A stretch of 64,000 nucleotides of DNA from Marinobacter sp. THAF197a (lineage in GTDB: Bacteria > Pseudomonadota > Gammaproteobacteria > Pseudomonadales > Oleiphilaceae), in assembly GCF_009363275.1 (NCBI RefSeq), contig NZ_CP045324.1, forward strand, positions 372,001-436,000, in the 5' to 3' direction. The position numbers and the translations under genes were made by a program. Each line of letters starts with the position of its first letter. Within the stretch, counting starts at the first letter, position 1. The notes beneath the pieces were generated by a model. It made no database searches and was not told where the DNA came from. It was given only the letters and a program-made list of their open reading frames with translations. Below, piece after piece: positions 17,357 through 26,429 of the stretch.

Positions 17357-18475
17357 CTACAGCCAGTTATTCAACATAATCCCCACCCCAAACCGCTCAA
17401 TACGCTCGTTGTAATCAATCAAACTCTCCCCATACCCGTTGTAGTACTGGAAAAAGCCCTTCAACGTATCCCCCATCGGGAAACTGTAGCCAAACTCCAC
17501 CGACGTCCGATTGGTCGAGCGCATGTTATTCAGCAGCTTCAAAGAAAAAGTACGATCCTCCGTCAGCTTATAAACCGCATGGTAACTGCCATGCCCCAGG
17601 TATTTTTCAATATCTGAGTTATCGTCATCATTGCTGCTCTCCGGCAGCCGGTACCACGGATGCACCATGAACAGCCATCGATCATAGCTGTAGGCCGCCG
17701 CGCCGGTGATCCGGTTCCAGCTGCGGGAGCGAGGCTCTGACTGGCCATTGGACTGATGATTGAAACCAAGGGAAACCGCGCTCAGCGTTCCCGGGCCGAT
17801 ATCCCAATTGAGGCGGTGACGGAAGAAAATCTCCGGCTCGTAGTTGGTCTCCCGGAACGGAGCCGAATCTTTGGTGTTGTATACCTGCCAGTAGGATTGC
17901 TGGGTATAACCGAACCAGAAGGTCGTGCGGTCGTCGAAGATACCGGTCAGAAGGGGAATCTTGAAGCTGATCTGGTATTTCGCTTCTTCCTGCTCCAGAC
18001 CATAGTCATACCCGCCTGTACCCAGTCGCGGGCTGACCGGCCTCGGGTTGGGGTCGTCTACATAGGTGATCGGCAGAATATAGTTTGGCCGGTGAGTCAC
18101 AAAACTGCCTGTGAAGGAAAAAATCGCCTTCTCGGCGGTCAGGTAATTATCCACCAGCGCGGCCATCACGCCGGCATCCGGGTCGTCGCCGAGGGCTTCG
18201 CTGACCCTCTCCTCCCGGCTGACATTATCGGCTACCAGGGCCGCTGCTTCCTCATCTGCCTGCTGTAACGCCTGGTCGTCAGCAGACTCTCTGGCCGCCT
18301 CTGGATCATTCTGGGCGTCGTAGCAGGCCAGGCGCTGGATGCCATCACGGATAAGGGCGCAGTTGACCCGTTCACTATCATCCCCGGAGTTTGCCTGGGC
18401 GGAGACTGACGAGCTGGCCGCCAGAAGAACCATGGTCAGTACAGCGACTGACAATCCATGTCCATATCTTTTCAT
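17357..18475 (-). CDS. pldA: Outer-membrane phospholipase A (OMPLA)
   Basis: The 372-aa protein has a signal peptide (1-26), a polar N-terminal region to about 105 that is richer in acidic residues than in E. coli, and a 12-strand beta-barrel domain. The catalytic motif FNHQSNGQS gives H240 and S242, and N254 in SRSWNR completes the His-Ser-Asn triad with the 12-residue spacing known from E. coli PldA. It ends in an aromatic-containing strand. It hydrolyses misplaced phospholipids in the outer leaflet when activated by membrane damage. The start lies 9 bases after the preceding minus-strand gene, so the two may be cotranscribed. Confidence 0.95.
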   Translation of the reverse strand: MKRYGHGLSVAVLTMVLLAASSSVSAQANSGDDSERVNCALIRDGIQRLACYDAQNDPEAARESADDQALQQADEEAAALVADNVSREERVSEALGDDPDAGVMAALVDNYLTAEKAIFSFTGSFVTHRPNYILPITYVDDPNPRPVSPRLGTGGYDYGLEQEEAKYQISFKIPLLTGIFDDRTTFWFGYTQQSYWQVYNTKDSAPFRETNYEPEIFFRHRLNWDIGPGTLSAVSLGFNHQSNGQSEPRSRSWNRITGAAAYSYDRWLFMVHPWYRLPESSNDDDNSDIEKYLGHGSYHAVYKLTEDRTFSLKLLNNMRSTNRTSVEFGYSFPMGDTLKGFFQYYNGYGESLIDYNERIERFGVGIMLNNWL

Positions 18476-18484
18476 CAGAGCGCC

Positions 18485-18817
18485 TCAGTTTGTGGTGGTC
18501 AGGCTGAGCCAGGTATTGGCAATACTGTAAACCCAGACGCCGAGCAGGCTCAGGGCGAGGAGAACAAAAATCAGCTTGTGCCGGGTATTGCCTTCGTTGC
18601 TGGCCGATGCCACCCAGCGCAGGTACATCAGGCCGATAAAGCTCAAAAACACGCCGAGGCTGGCCACCGTCGGAACAAGCAGCCAGACAGCGCTCACCGG
18701 CGTCTCAGCAGTGGACTGGTTGCCAAACCAGGCCATCGAAACCAACAGGATCGCCAGGCTCGAAAACTCAACGATCAACAGCGGTTTGCGCAGGCGGTGG
18801 GGGTTGTTGTAAGACAT
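18485..18817 (-). CDS. Small membrane protein of unknown function
   Basis: This 110-aa protein has three to four hydrophobic segments: about residues 13-30, 38-62, and a last one near LIFVLLALSLLGVWVYSI. I do not recognise a family. ATG at 18817 is preferred because GGGAGT precedes it closely; an upstream ATG at 18880 lacks a ribosome-binding site. It lies directly upstream of pldA on the same strand with a 9-base gap, so an operon is likely, but no functional link to lipid quality control can be claimed from sequence alone. Confidence 0.6.
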   Translation of the reverse strand: MSYNNPHRLRKPLLIVEFSSLAILLVSMAWFGNQSTAETPVSAVWLLVPTVASLGVFLSFIGLMYLRWVASASNEGNTRHKLIFVLLALSLLGVWVYSIANTWLSLTTTN

Positions 18818-18977
18818 GCGACTCCCTGTTCTGGCCGGAATAATGTTAAACCACACGGTTAGCAGGTATGGTAACCGCAAATAGAGAAGTTCCGTTATAG
18901 CCTACGAAACTGTCACTAAAATGGTTGAAATCAAATTCTGTTTCTGGCCTTTGGTTTTTTTGCGGGGGCTCAATCGC

Positions 18978-18983
18978 TATAAT
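18978..18983 (+). promoter_or_regulatory. Candidate -10 box for cytochrome c5
   Basis: A perfect TATAAT lies 43 bases before the cytochrome c5 start. The region 17 bases upstream is T-rich (TTGGTTTTTTT) without a good TTGACA, so the -35 is weak. Confidence 0.45.
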
Positions 18984-19025
18984 GCTGCCACCGAAAGATT
19001 ATAACGCTCAAATGCGAGGTGCATT

Positions 19026-19445
19026 GTGAAGATGAAGAGAGTCCTGGCTGTTGTTGTTCTGGGTTTTGGCCTGGCCGCTGGTGCTGCACTGGCAAGTGTT
19101 GAAGATGAGATCCGTAACCGCATCAAACCAGTGGGCGAAGTGTGCCTGCAGGGTGAGGAGTGTGGTGAAGCAGCAGCTGCTCCGGCCGCCGCCAGCTCCG
19201 GCCCGCGCTCCGGTAGCGAAGTTTACGATGCAGCCTGTATGGCTTGTCACACCACCGGTGCCGCCGGTGCTCCGGTTATTGGCAACGCCGATCAGTGGGC
19301 GCCTCGCATTGACAAGGGCATGGACACCCTGATTGATCATGCCATTAACGGCTTCAACGCCATGCCGGCCAAAGGCGGCTGTGCCAGCTGCTCCGATGAG
19401 GAAATCGTTGCTGCTATTGAGCACATCATCGATCAGAGCCAGTAA
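19026..19445 (+). CDS. Cytochrome c5 family protein
   Basis: The protein of about 139 aa is exported (signal peptide 1-23). It carries one haem-binding motif, C71-MA-C74-H75, and a likely axial methionine M113 in NAMPAKGG. A CASC pair (C119, C122) is typical of the c5 subgroup, and two more cysteines occur at about 40 and 46. It would act as a small periplasmic electron carrier, for example to terminal oxidases. GTG at 19026 has GAGGT at suitable spacing; ATG at 19032 is the alternative. A perfect TATAAT lies upstream and a strong terminator follows. Confidence 0.92.
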   Translation: MKMKRVLAVVVLGFGLAAGAALASVEDEIRNRIKPVGEVCLQGEECGEAAAAPAAASSGPRSGSEVYDAACMACHTTGAAGAPVIGNADQWAPRIDKGMDTLIDHAINGFNAMPAKGGCASCSDEEIVAAIEHIIDQSQ

Positions 19446-19471
19446 TCTGGCTTGAGAACCTCTGGTTGAAT

Positions 19472-19500
19472 AAAACAGCCCCTTACAAAGGGGCTGTTTT
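19472..19500 (+). terminator. Bidirectional terminator after cytochrome c5
   Basis: The stem AAAACAGCCCCTT/AAGGGGCTGTTTT is perfectly paired around the loop ACA, followed by ATTTT on the plus strand and T-rich on the minus strand. It sits between convergent genes and should serve both. Confidence 0.92.
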
Positions 19501-19512
19501 ATTTTGTGCAGG

Positions 19513-20052
19513 TCAGTGGTGGTCGTCCTTGGGTAGTGGGTTTCTGGTTAGCCGCCCCTTGATCTCAGACTGAGCGCCCGAATCAGTCATAACGGGAATT
19601 CGCCAGAGTCGCTCCCCGTCTTCAACACCCAGGCGTGGATCCAGCCAGCCAAAGCTGGGCGTTGCAGACACCTTTACCCAGGAACTGTCCTTGTTGCGGC
19701 TGCTGACCATGCCCGGTCTTGCCTCGCTCAGGCCGGGCCAGTCCGCGCTCGAACGGTTCGCCATCACGCCTTCCGGGCTGAACCTCAGTAAACCTTGGCC
19801 TTGAGTGTCTTCTACGGTAAGAACATTGCTCCCACGGTAAGACACCAGGATGCCCGGTTGTGGCGCATCCAGGATAACCGCAGACAGCCCGGGAATCGCT
19901 GCAGACTGGCTGATGCTCGCCTGAATGATGTGCTCGGGCGCGTTGTCTACCTCAACGGCTCCGTGCGCCAGCAAGGTTGAGGGTAAAGCTGAGCCTAGCA
20001 GTGCAAACATAGCGGCCTTAGCCAATGTCGGCGCCTTTTTCGTCATCTGCAT
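19513..20052 (-). CDS. Exported protein of unknown function beside the copper-radical oxidase
   Basis: This is a 179-aa protein with a clear signal peptide (MQMTKKAP..., hydrophobic 12-27). The most likely cleavage is after STLLA, giving a mature protein that begins HGAVEVDN, so the N-terminal residue would be histidine. It ends DDHH. No family is recognised. GGAGG lies 5 bases before the ATG at 20052. The gene follows the galactose-oxidase-like gene by 10 bases, so the two form an operon. A mature N-terminal His is a copper ligand in CopC and LPMO proteins, so a copper-delivery or accessory role is possible, but this is conjecture. Confidence 0.65.
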   Translation of the reverse strand: MQMTKKAPTLAKAAMFALLGSALPSTLLAHGAVEVDNAPEHIIQASISQSAAIPGLSAVILDAPQPGILVSYRGSNVLTVEDTQGQGLLRFSPEGVMANRSSADWPGLSEARPGMVSSRNKDSSWVKVSATPSFGWLDPRLGVEDGERLWRIPVMTDSGAQSEIKGRLTRNPLPKDDHH

Positions 20053-20062
20053 GATCGCCTCC

Positions 20063-22366
20063 TTAGCTGGATGCGCCAGGCAACAGCTCAAGCATCTCCT
20101 GGCCCAGCTGTGCCATGGTGGCATCGGCCTGGCACTGGAGCGATTGGTTAACTACCGCAATCGGTGCAGAAACCGAGGGTACCAGCCCCTCCGGCGTGGA
20201 TTTGCTGACGAACAACATATACTGCCCGGCCGGCACCACGCTCTGTTTTCCGGGCATTTCCAGCTGCAGGTTGCGGCCGTTGCGAGCCTTGACCGGCAGC
20301 TCAATGGCCCGCTGATCGCCATCGATCAGGTGAGTCATCACGGTTCTTCGGATCAGCAGCACCTTGTCGATGTCCTGGGCCTGGTCCACTTGAATGGTAA
20401 AGCTATCACCAACACTGAGCTGCTCCGGCGCGGACAGAATGTTGGGCCGATCATTACGCATAGCGTAGGGCGGAGTGTAGATCTCGAAGCTTGGGTCCCG
20501 GCCATCGTTTGGGGACAGTCCGAAGTCTTCCAGGCTGATGTGAGACAAATACGCCGTGTTGATCGGAGCGTGGCCGCCAATCATGACCCGGCCATCGGCC
20601 ATCAACACCGCGGTGTTGTGATAGGTTCTTGGGCGATGGCCGCTGGCCATTTCGGTCCAGGTTTCGGTGTCCGGATCAAATCGCTCCGCGGTCATAATGG
20701 CGCCTTCAAGCCCCGGTAATACGACGCCGTCTCGGGTGCCACCACTGAATACCATTACGCTGCCGTCGGGCATCACCACATTGGTGCCATACCAGCGTGG
20801 CTGGTTCAGGGGGTTGGTGAGCCGTGATTCATAGCCAATCTGGTCACCATTGGTTTCAATCCGGTCAATCCGGCTCTGATCCGTGGGCAGGTAACCGCCT
20901 GGGCTGGTCAGCAGTGCGTAGCTGGGCACACCGCCGGCTGTGAGTAATTCAACGTCGTTGTACTCGCCGTTCTCGTCTGGCTTTAACGGCAGCATGGTTG
21001 AGGAGGTGGACCCTCGCATACCGCCGCCGATGGCTTTAACCAGCGTGTCGGTTGTCAAGACTGAGTCGTCCGGACTGGTCAGCAGATCGGTGACGGAGCT
21101 GATCAGTCCATCGGTGCTGGATAACAGATCTTCGGTAAACGATTGGAGCTGCTCTTCGGTCAGGTTGGTCAGATTGAGCGTGCTGGCAAGTTGCCCCAAA
21201 CCAACTTCATCTAGCCGCAACGGCAGGCCCGCATAGCCAATGTCATTCCAGCGCTGGCTGGCAGGGTCAAAGGTGGCAACGATGTTCCAGAGAGCCTGGT
21301 CATAGCCCTGGCCAAAGGGATTGAAAGCCTGCCCGCCGGCGTTGTAGAGCACGTGGCCGTTAGGCAGCAGGTGCAAGCGGGGGTATAGCGGCAGTGAGCG
21401 GTCTGCGGTGCTGGGGTTCTGGGTCCATACGCCGGTGCAGGGGTTGAAGGTTTCCGTTTGCACCACGTTGCGACCGGAGTTGATGGGCTCCTCGGGATAG
21501 ACCGGCTTCAGCAGTTTGGTGACGCCACTGGCAACAAAGATCTTGCTGTCTGGCAACGTGACCATCGAGGGATACCAGCGGCCGAAGTTCATGTCTCCGG
21601 TTTGCCGCCAGGTATTGGTGGTTGGATCAAAGATCCGGGAATTCTTGATGCCTTCCAGCTCAGCTACCCCCAGGGGTAAGCCATCAATGCCCGGCTCGGA
21701 ATAATAGTCGGTGCCGCCTACGGCCATGACACTGCCGTCCGCGAGCCCAATCACGTCGGAGCAGAACAAGGCGCCATCGTTCCTGTCAGTGTTGTCGGCG
21801 GTATCCAGCAAACCGTCCAATGGTGTTCCGCCCAGCAATGTCTCGCTGTCGTTTCCGTCCGGGTTGGCGCCACCGCGCAGCGGGGAGGGTTTCAGCCAGT
21901 CAGGGCGATCGTCGTTACCCAGTGATAGCACGCGTGTCTGGTCGTTTACCGATACCTCGCCGAACTCCGCGACAATGGACAGCTCAACGTTCTCGGTTCC
22001 CTCCAGTGCATTCAGGTAGAGAATACGGTCGTCAGGAAGCAGCGCCATGGTGCCGGCGGCTGGCTTGCATTCCTGCAGACCGTCTTCGGTGGTGATGCAC
22101 TTTTCGTCGGTTTCGACCACTTCCCCATCCACCACGATGGTGGGTTCGGCGAACGGTTCGCTGAACACGCCGATAGGTGAGTAATTCTCCGGGATGGCGG
22201 GCAGCGGCCTGGGCGACGGTTGGGCCGCGTCTGCGACTGCTGGCGACTCGGTGCTTGGGTTGGCGGTATCGCCCGATTCAGCACCGTCACCGCCGCAGGC
22301 TGAAAGATAGGCGGCGCCCAACAAAATGGGGATGCCCCGGTATAAACCGATTTTTGTTCTATTCAT
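20063..22366 (-). CDS. Galactose-oxidase-like copper-radical oxidase, lipoprotein
   Basis: The 767-aa protein begins with a lipoprotein signal (lipobox LSAC, Cys24). Kelch-type blades follow (repeats of LPDG..V..GG), then a C-terminal DUF1929-like domain. All mononuclear-copper radical ligands of galactose oxidase/GlxA appear present: C202 in FCSDV and Y265 in RWYPS for the Cys-Tyr cofactor, Y582-H583 in RTYHN, and H679 in VMTHL. It should be a secreted, membrane-anchored oxidase making an aldehyde and H2O2; the substrate is unknown. About 70 residues (~375-470) form an insertion with acidic and Ser/Thr-rich character. ATG at 22366 has GGGAG ahead. Confidence 0.85.
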   Translation of the reverse strand: MNRTKIGLYRGIPILLGAAYLSACGGDGAESGDTANPSTESPAVADAAQPSPRPLPAIPENYSPIGVFSEPFAEPTIVVDGEVVETDEKCITTEDGLQECKPAAGTMALLPDDRILYLNALEGTENVELSIVAEFGEVSVNDQTRVLSLGNDDRPDWLKPSPLRGGANPDGNDSETLLGGTPLDGLLDTADNTDRNDGALFCSDVIGLADGSVMAVGGTDYYSEPGIDGLPLGVAELEGIKNSRIFDPTTNTWRQTGDMNFGRWYPSMVTLPDSKIFVASGVTKLLKPVYPEEPINSGRNVVQTETFNPCTGVWTQNPSTADRSLPLYPRLHLLPNGHVLYNAGGQAFNPFGQGYDQALWNIVATFDPASQRWNDIGYAGLPLRLDEVGLGQLASTLNLTNLTEEQLQSFTEDLLSSTDGLISSVTDLLTSPDDSVLTTDTLVKAIGGGMRGSTSSTMLPLKPDENGEYNDVELLTAGGVPSYALLTSPGGYLPTDQSRIDRIETNGDQIGYESRLTNPLNQPRWYGTNVVMPDGSVMVFSGGTRDGVVLPGLEGAIMTAERFDPDTETWTEMASGHRPRTYHNTAVLMADGRVMIGGHAPINTAYLSHISLEDFGLSPNDGRDPSFEIYTPPYAMRNDRPNILSAPEQLSVGDSFTIQVDQAQDIDKVLLIRRTVMTHLIDGDQRAIELPVKARNGRNLQLEMPGKQSVVPAGQYMLFVSKSTPEGLVPSVSAPIAVVNQSLQCQADATMAQLGQEMLELLPGASS

Positions 22367-22402
22367 CGTATGCTCCCTTGTCTTGTATTTGTTTGGCATG
22401 CG

Positions 22403-22419
22403 GTGGTCTATGCGACCAC
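22403..22419 (-). promoter_or_regulatory. Inverted repeat upstream of the copper-radical oxidase
   Basis: GTGGTC and GACCAC are separated by five bases, about 37-53 bases upstream of the oxidase start, just downstream of TATATA. The position fits an operator for a repressor. No T-run follows, so it is not a terminator. The regulator is unknown. Confidence 0.3.
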
Positions 22420-22480
22420 GATCTGTATATACGAAGGGGAGCGAAAAAAGTTTCAAAAGATGTAATATTGTCTGACAGTG

Positions 22481-24499
22481 TTACTCGCGGAGGTCGCCCA
22501 GCAGGGCGCTCAGGGTTGCCTTGCCTTTCTTCTGGTTGACCTCTTTGTCCTGGTCCCCGAGACCTTCCCAGCGAACATCGTCTTCCGGCAGCTCGTCCAG
22601 AAACCGGCTGGGAATGGTTTCCAGTTTCTCGCCGTACTGTTTGCGTGAGGCGGCATAGGTCAGTGCCAGGGTTTCCCGGGCCCGGGTGATACCCACATAC
22701 ATCAGGCGACGCTCTTCTTCGATGTTGCCCTCCTCAATGCTGGTACGGTGCGGCAGGATTTCCTCTTCCAGGCCCATGATGAAAACATGGGGGAACTCCA
22801 GGCCCTTGGAGGCGTGCAGGGTAAGCAATTGCACCTTGTCGCTGTCGTCTTCCTCCTCCCGCTGTTCCATCATGTCGCGCAGAATGAGTTTGGCGATGGC
22901 ATCTTCTATGCCCAGTTCATCGGCGGTCCCCTTGCCGTCGTCCAGCATGCGTTGGATCGATTCCACCAGGTACCAGATGTTCTCCATTCGCCGTTCGGCC
23001 TGCTTCGGGCTGCCGGAATGCTGGTGTAGCCATTCCTCGTATTCAATGTCGGTGAACAGCTGCTTGATCACCGGTATCGGATCTTCCGAAAACAGCCGTT
23101 CGCAGGTTTTGTCCACCCAGTGGGCAAAGCGGCGCAGCCGGTCCAGGCCTTTCTCGGTGACATGGGTTTCCGCGCCCATATCGCCCAGTGCCTTGAACAG
23201 GCTGACGTTGCGAGCGCGGGCGTAGTGGCTCAGCTGTTCCAGGGTGCGCGGGCCAATCTCCCGGCGAGGCACGTTCACCACCCGCAGGAAGGCGGCATCG
23301 TCATCCGGGTTGATCATCAGGCGCAGGTACGACATCGCATCCTTGATCTCGTTCTTGGAGAAGAACGACTGTCCTCCGGAAATCCGGTAGGGTATCTGAT
23401 ACGCCTGCAGTTTCATTTCCAGTAACCGGGCCTGGTGGTTGCCCCGGTAGAGCACGGCAAAGTCTTTGAAGTCGAGCCCGTTCTTCAGTTTCTGGTCCAG
23501 GATCTCCGTGGCCACCCGTTCGGTTTCCGCGTCTTCGTTACGGCAACGGATGATGCGGATTTCCTCGCCAATCGTGTGGTCACTCCACAGGGCCTTCTCG
23601 AATACGTGGGGGTTGTTGGCAATTACCGTGTTGGCGCTGCGCAGAATCCGGCCGGTGGAGCGGTAGTTCTGCTCCAGCTTGACGATCTTCAGGCTGGGAA
23701 AGTCTTCTTTGAGTTGTGCCAGGTTTTCCGGCCGAGCACCACGCCAAGCGTAGATGGACTGGTCGTCGTCGCCCACCACGGTAAACGCTGCCCGCTCTGC
23801 GACCAGTTGTTTGACCAGTTCATACTGGCACACGTTGGTGTCCTGATATTCATCCACCAGCATGTAACGGATTTTCCGGCGCCATTTGGCCAGCACGTCC
23901 GGGGTGTCCCGGAACAACTGCACCGGCAGCAGGATCAGGTCGTCAAAATCCACCGCGTTGTAGGCTTTCAAATACTCGTTGTAGTGCTTGTAGACAATGG
24001 CGATGCGCTGCTCACGCTCGTCAGCCGCCTTGCTGTAGGCTTCCGACGGACTGCGCATGGCGTTCTTCCAGGACGAGATGGTCATCTGTACATCGTTCAG
24101 CTCGTCGCCGGCCTCGGCGCTGGCCTCCCGCATCATCAGGTCCTGCAGCAGAGCTTTGGCATCTTCGGCATCGAAGATCGAGAAACCGGGGTGGTAGCCT
24201 AAATGAGCGTGTTCCTCCCGAATGATGTTCAGTCCCAGGTTATGAAAAGTGGACACGATCAGCCCCCGGGCCTTACCCCGGTCAACAATCCGGCTGACCC
24301 GTTCCTTCATTTCCCGGGCAGCCTTGTTGGTGAACGTCACTGCGGCAATATGTCGCCCGGGAATACCCAGTTCCTCAATCAGATAGGCAATCTTGCGGGT
24401 GATCACACTGGTTTTGCCACTACCCGCCCCGGCCAGCACCAGCAGCGGGCCTTCGGCGTAGCGAACCGCTTCGCGTTGTCTCGGGTTGAGCTTGTTCAC
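22481..24499 (-). CDS. rep: ATP-dependent DNA helicase Rep
   Basis: This 672-aa superfamily 1A helicase begins LNPRQREAVRYAEGPLLVLA, with Walker A AGAGSGKT ending at residue 30, Walker B LVDEYQDT, motif III GDDDQSIYAWRGA, and later motifs LEQNYRS, TLHASKGLEF and VGITRARETL. The length and these blocks match Rep rather than UvrD. Rep is a 3'-5' helicase that removes protein obstacles ahead of the replication fork. The start codon is GTG at 24499 with no strong ribosome-binding site visible. The gene is followed on the minus strand by a 114-base gap before the copper-radical oxidase. Confidence 0.95.
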   Translation of the reverse strand: MNKLNPRQREAVRYAEGPLLVLAGAGSGKTSVITRKIAYLIEELGIPGRHIAAVTFTNKAAREMKERVSRIVDRGKARGLIVSTFHNLGLNIIREEHAHLGYHPGFSIFDAEDAKALLQDLMMREASAEAGDELNDVQMTISSWKNAMRSPSEAYSKAADEREQRIAIVYKHYNEYLKAYNAVDFDDLILLPVQLFRDTPDVLAKWRRKIRYMLVDEYQDTNVCQYELVKQLVAERAAFTVVGDDDQSIYAWRGARPENLAQLKEDFPSLKIVKLEQNYRSTGRILRSANTVIANNPHVFEKALWSDHTIGEEIRIIRCRNEDAETERVATEILDQKLKNGLDFKDFAVLYRGNHQARLLEMKLQAYQIPYRISGGQSFFSKNEIKDAMSYLRLMINPDDDAAFLRVVNVPRREIGPRTLEQLSHYARARNVSLFKALGDMGAETHVTEKGLDRLRRFAHWVDKTCERLFSEDPIPVIKQLFTDIEYEEWLHQHSGSPKQAERRMENIWYLVESIQRMLDDGKGTADELGIEDAIAKLILRDMMEQREEEDDSDKVQLLTLHASKGLEFPHVFIMGLEEEILPHRTSIEEGNIEEERRLMYVGITRARETLALTYAASRKQYGEKLETIPSRFLDELPEDDVRWEGLGDQDKEVNQKKGKATLSALLGDLRE

Positions 24500-24643
24500 A
24501 ATGTAGAGACCAAATAGGGAACCATGGGGAGGTATTTAGCGTGGGGCTATTCTACACCAGCCAGACTTTCTGTACCTTGACGATCTATCAGCTATGCTTC
24601 CTAGAATGGACTCTGCTGTTGGCCGACACATGGATTTTGCTCG

Positions 24644-26377
24644 ATGACACTGTCTCTGGACACCAGACCTGATCGTCTACGCCTGCTGGTGCTGACCCCG
24701 GAATACGCGGATTTTCTGTGGTTATCCGCGCTGCTGGACGACGATCCGGAAATCAGTCCGGACGCCATATGGTGCCCGGACCTGGTGGATTGTGATGATC
24801 TTATCCGCAACGCCAGTTTCGATGTCATTGTCTGGGACTGCATTTTTCACGGTGGTGACGAACAGGCCTTTCTGCAGTATCTGTCCGTATCCAGTGAAGA
24901 CAAACCGGTGCTAGCGCTGAGCGCGGAACCCTGTAACGAGCGTGCAGGAGAGCTGCTGCGTGACGGTGCATCCGATTATCTGTGCCGGCAGACTCTGGAT
25001 CGTTGGAGCTTCCGTCGGGCGGTGAAGTATCTCTGGTATCGGGTGCAGCTGTCCGAGTCGGCCCACGGCCAGTTAGGCCGTGAGGTGGCAACCGGGTTTA
25101 TCAATAGGGACCTGTTCTTCGATCGCCTGCAGCAGGCCCTGTTGCGGGCGGAGAGAGCTGGCCACCGGCTGGCACTACTGCACCTCAATGTCGATGATTT
25201 TCGCAGTATCAACGAATCCTTCGGTTATCAGAAAAGCGACCAGTTAATGTTCCGGCTAGCGGAGCGGCTGCGCCAGAAGATGCGCCGGGTGGATTCGCTG
25301 ATGCGCATCGGCGGCGACGAGTTGGCGATTATTATCGAGAAGGTGGAAGACTCGCTCGATATTACCCAGATTATCCGTAAGGTGGTGGTTGCACTGGATG
25401 AGCCGCTGACGGTTGACGGCCAGATGATTGTGGTCAGCGCCAGCCTGGGCGTGGCCACCTATCCCGAGGCGGGCGACAGCCCCGAAGAACTGCTGAGGCG
25501 GGCCAACCGGGCCATGTTCGAGGCCAAACGGGACCCCGGTACCAGTTATCGGTTCTATGACCGGCAGTTACATATTTCTGCTGGCTACCAGCTCCGGCTG
25601 GAAGCGGATTTGCGCAACGCTTTACGCGGTAAAGAGCTGGAGCTCTACTATCAACCAAGAATCGATCTGGCGACCGAAGAGGTTCGTGGCGTCGAGTGTC
25701 TGCTGCGCTGGAATCATCCTAAACGAGGCCTGGTGGGGCCCGACGAGTTCATACCGGTGGCGGAGCGCAGTGGCCTGATTGTACCCATTGGTTACTGGGT
25801 TATAGAGCAGGCCTGCAAGCGCCTGCAGGAAAGCGCCGAAATGGGCTTTCCCGGCCTGGTGTTTGCGGTCAATCTGTCGTTCCGCCAGTTCCACGACCGC
25901 AAGATGACCGAAACCATTTTCCGAATCATCTTCAACGCCAATGTCGACACCAGCCTGCTGGAGCTGGAACTGACCGAAAGCGCCATGATGCACGATCCGG
26001 ATTACGCCCAGCGATGCCTGCGGGAACTCAATCAGCTAGGCATCAGCTTTGCCCTGGATGACTTCGGTACCGGTTTTTCATCCCTGAGCAATCTGCAACA
26101 CCTGCCCATTTCCCTGGTGAAAATAGACAAATCCTTCGTCCAGGAACTGGGGCAGTCGGCGGATGCCGAGCACATCATCCGGGCCATCATCAGCCTGGCC
26201 CACAGCCTGCAGATCAGCGTGGTGGCGGAGGGTGTTGAAACCGAAAGCCAGCTGGAATTCCTGCGCCAGCAGCACTGTGATGAGATCCAGGGCTATTACT
26301 TTGCCCGCCCCATGCCCTGGAATGACCTTGTACAATTCCTGAACCACCGTAACCAGTCCGCTTGCCTGCAGCAGTAA
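24644..26377 (+). CDS. Receiver-like GGDEF-EAL protein
   Basis: The 577-aa cytosolic protein has a receiver-like domain (~7-125), a GGDEF domain (~145-310) and an EAL domain (~325-570). The receiver keeps a central Asp (VIVWDC) and Ser (LALSAEP) but lacks the usual N-terminal acidic pair and has Arg-Gln where Lys is expected, so phosphorylation is doubtful. The cyclase signature is IGGDEL with an RxxD (RRVD) I-site five residues before. The EAL domain has ECLLRW, the loop DDFGTGFSSL, and KIDKSF, so phosphodiesterase activity is likely. It may adjust the c-di-GMP pool sensed by PelD; this link is inference. Confidence 0.88.
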   Translation: MTLSLDTRPDRLRLLVLTPEYADFLWLSALLDDDPEISPDAIWCPDLVDCDDLIRNASFDVIVWDCIFHGGDEQAFLQYLSVSSEDKPVLALSAEPCNERAGELLRDGASDYLCRQTLDRWSFRRAVKYLWYRVQLSESAHGQLGREVATGFINRDLFFDRLQQALLRAERAGHRLALLHLNVDDFRSINESFGYQKSDQLMFRLAERLRQKMRRVDSLMRIGGDELAIIIEKVEDSLDITQIIRKVVVALDEPLTVDGQMIVVSASLGVATYPEAGDSPEELLRRANRAMFEAKRDPGTSYRFYDRQLHISAGYQLRLEADLRNALRGKELELYYQPRIDLATEEVRGVECLLRWNHPKRGLVGPDEFIPVAERSGLIVPIGYWVIEQACKRLQESAEMGFPGLVFAVNLSFRQFHDRKMTETIFRIIFNANVDTSLLELELTESAMMHDPDYAQRCLRELNQLGISFALDDFGTGFSSLSNLQHLPISLVKIDKSFVQELGQSADAEHIIRAIISLAHSLQISVVAEGVETESQLEFLRQQHCDEIQGYYFARPMPWNDLVQFLNHRNQSACLQQ

Positions 26378-26429
26378 GCCGCTGTACCTTTGCGCATTAA
26401 TTCCGAACGCGATAATACACAGAGGTTGC

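Noticed and set aside
19925..20719. 264-codon frame opposite the oxidase C-terminus
   Set aside because: It spans two genes on the other strand and their 10-base junction, with no start signal; the minus-strand genes have signal peptides and active-site motifs.
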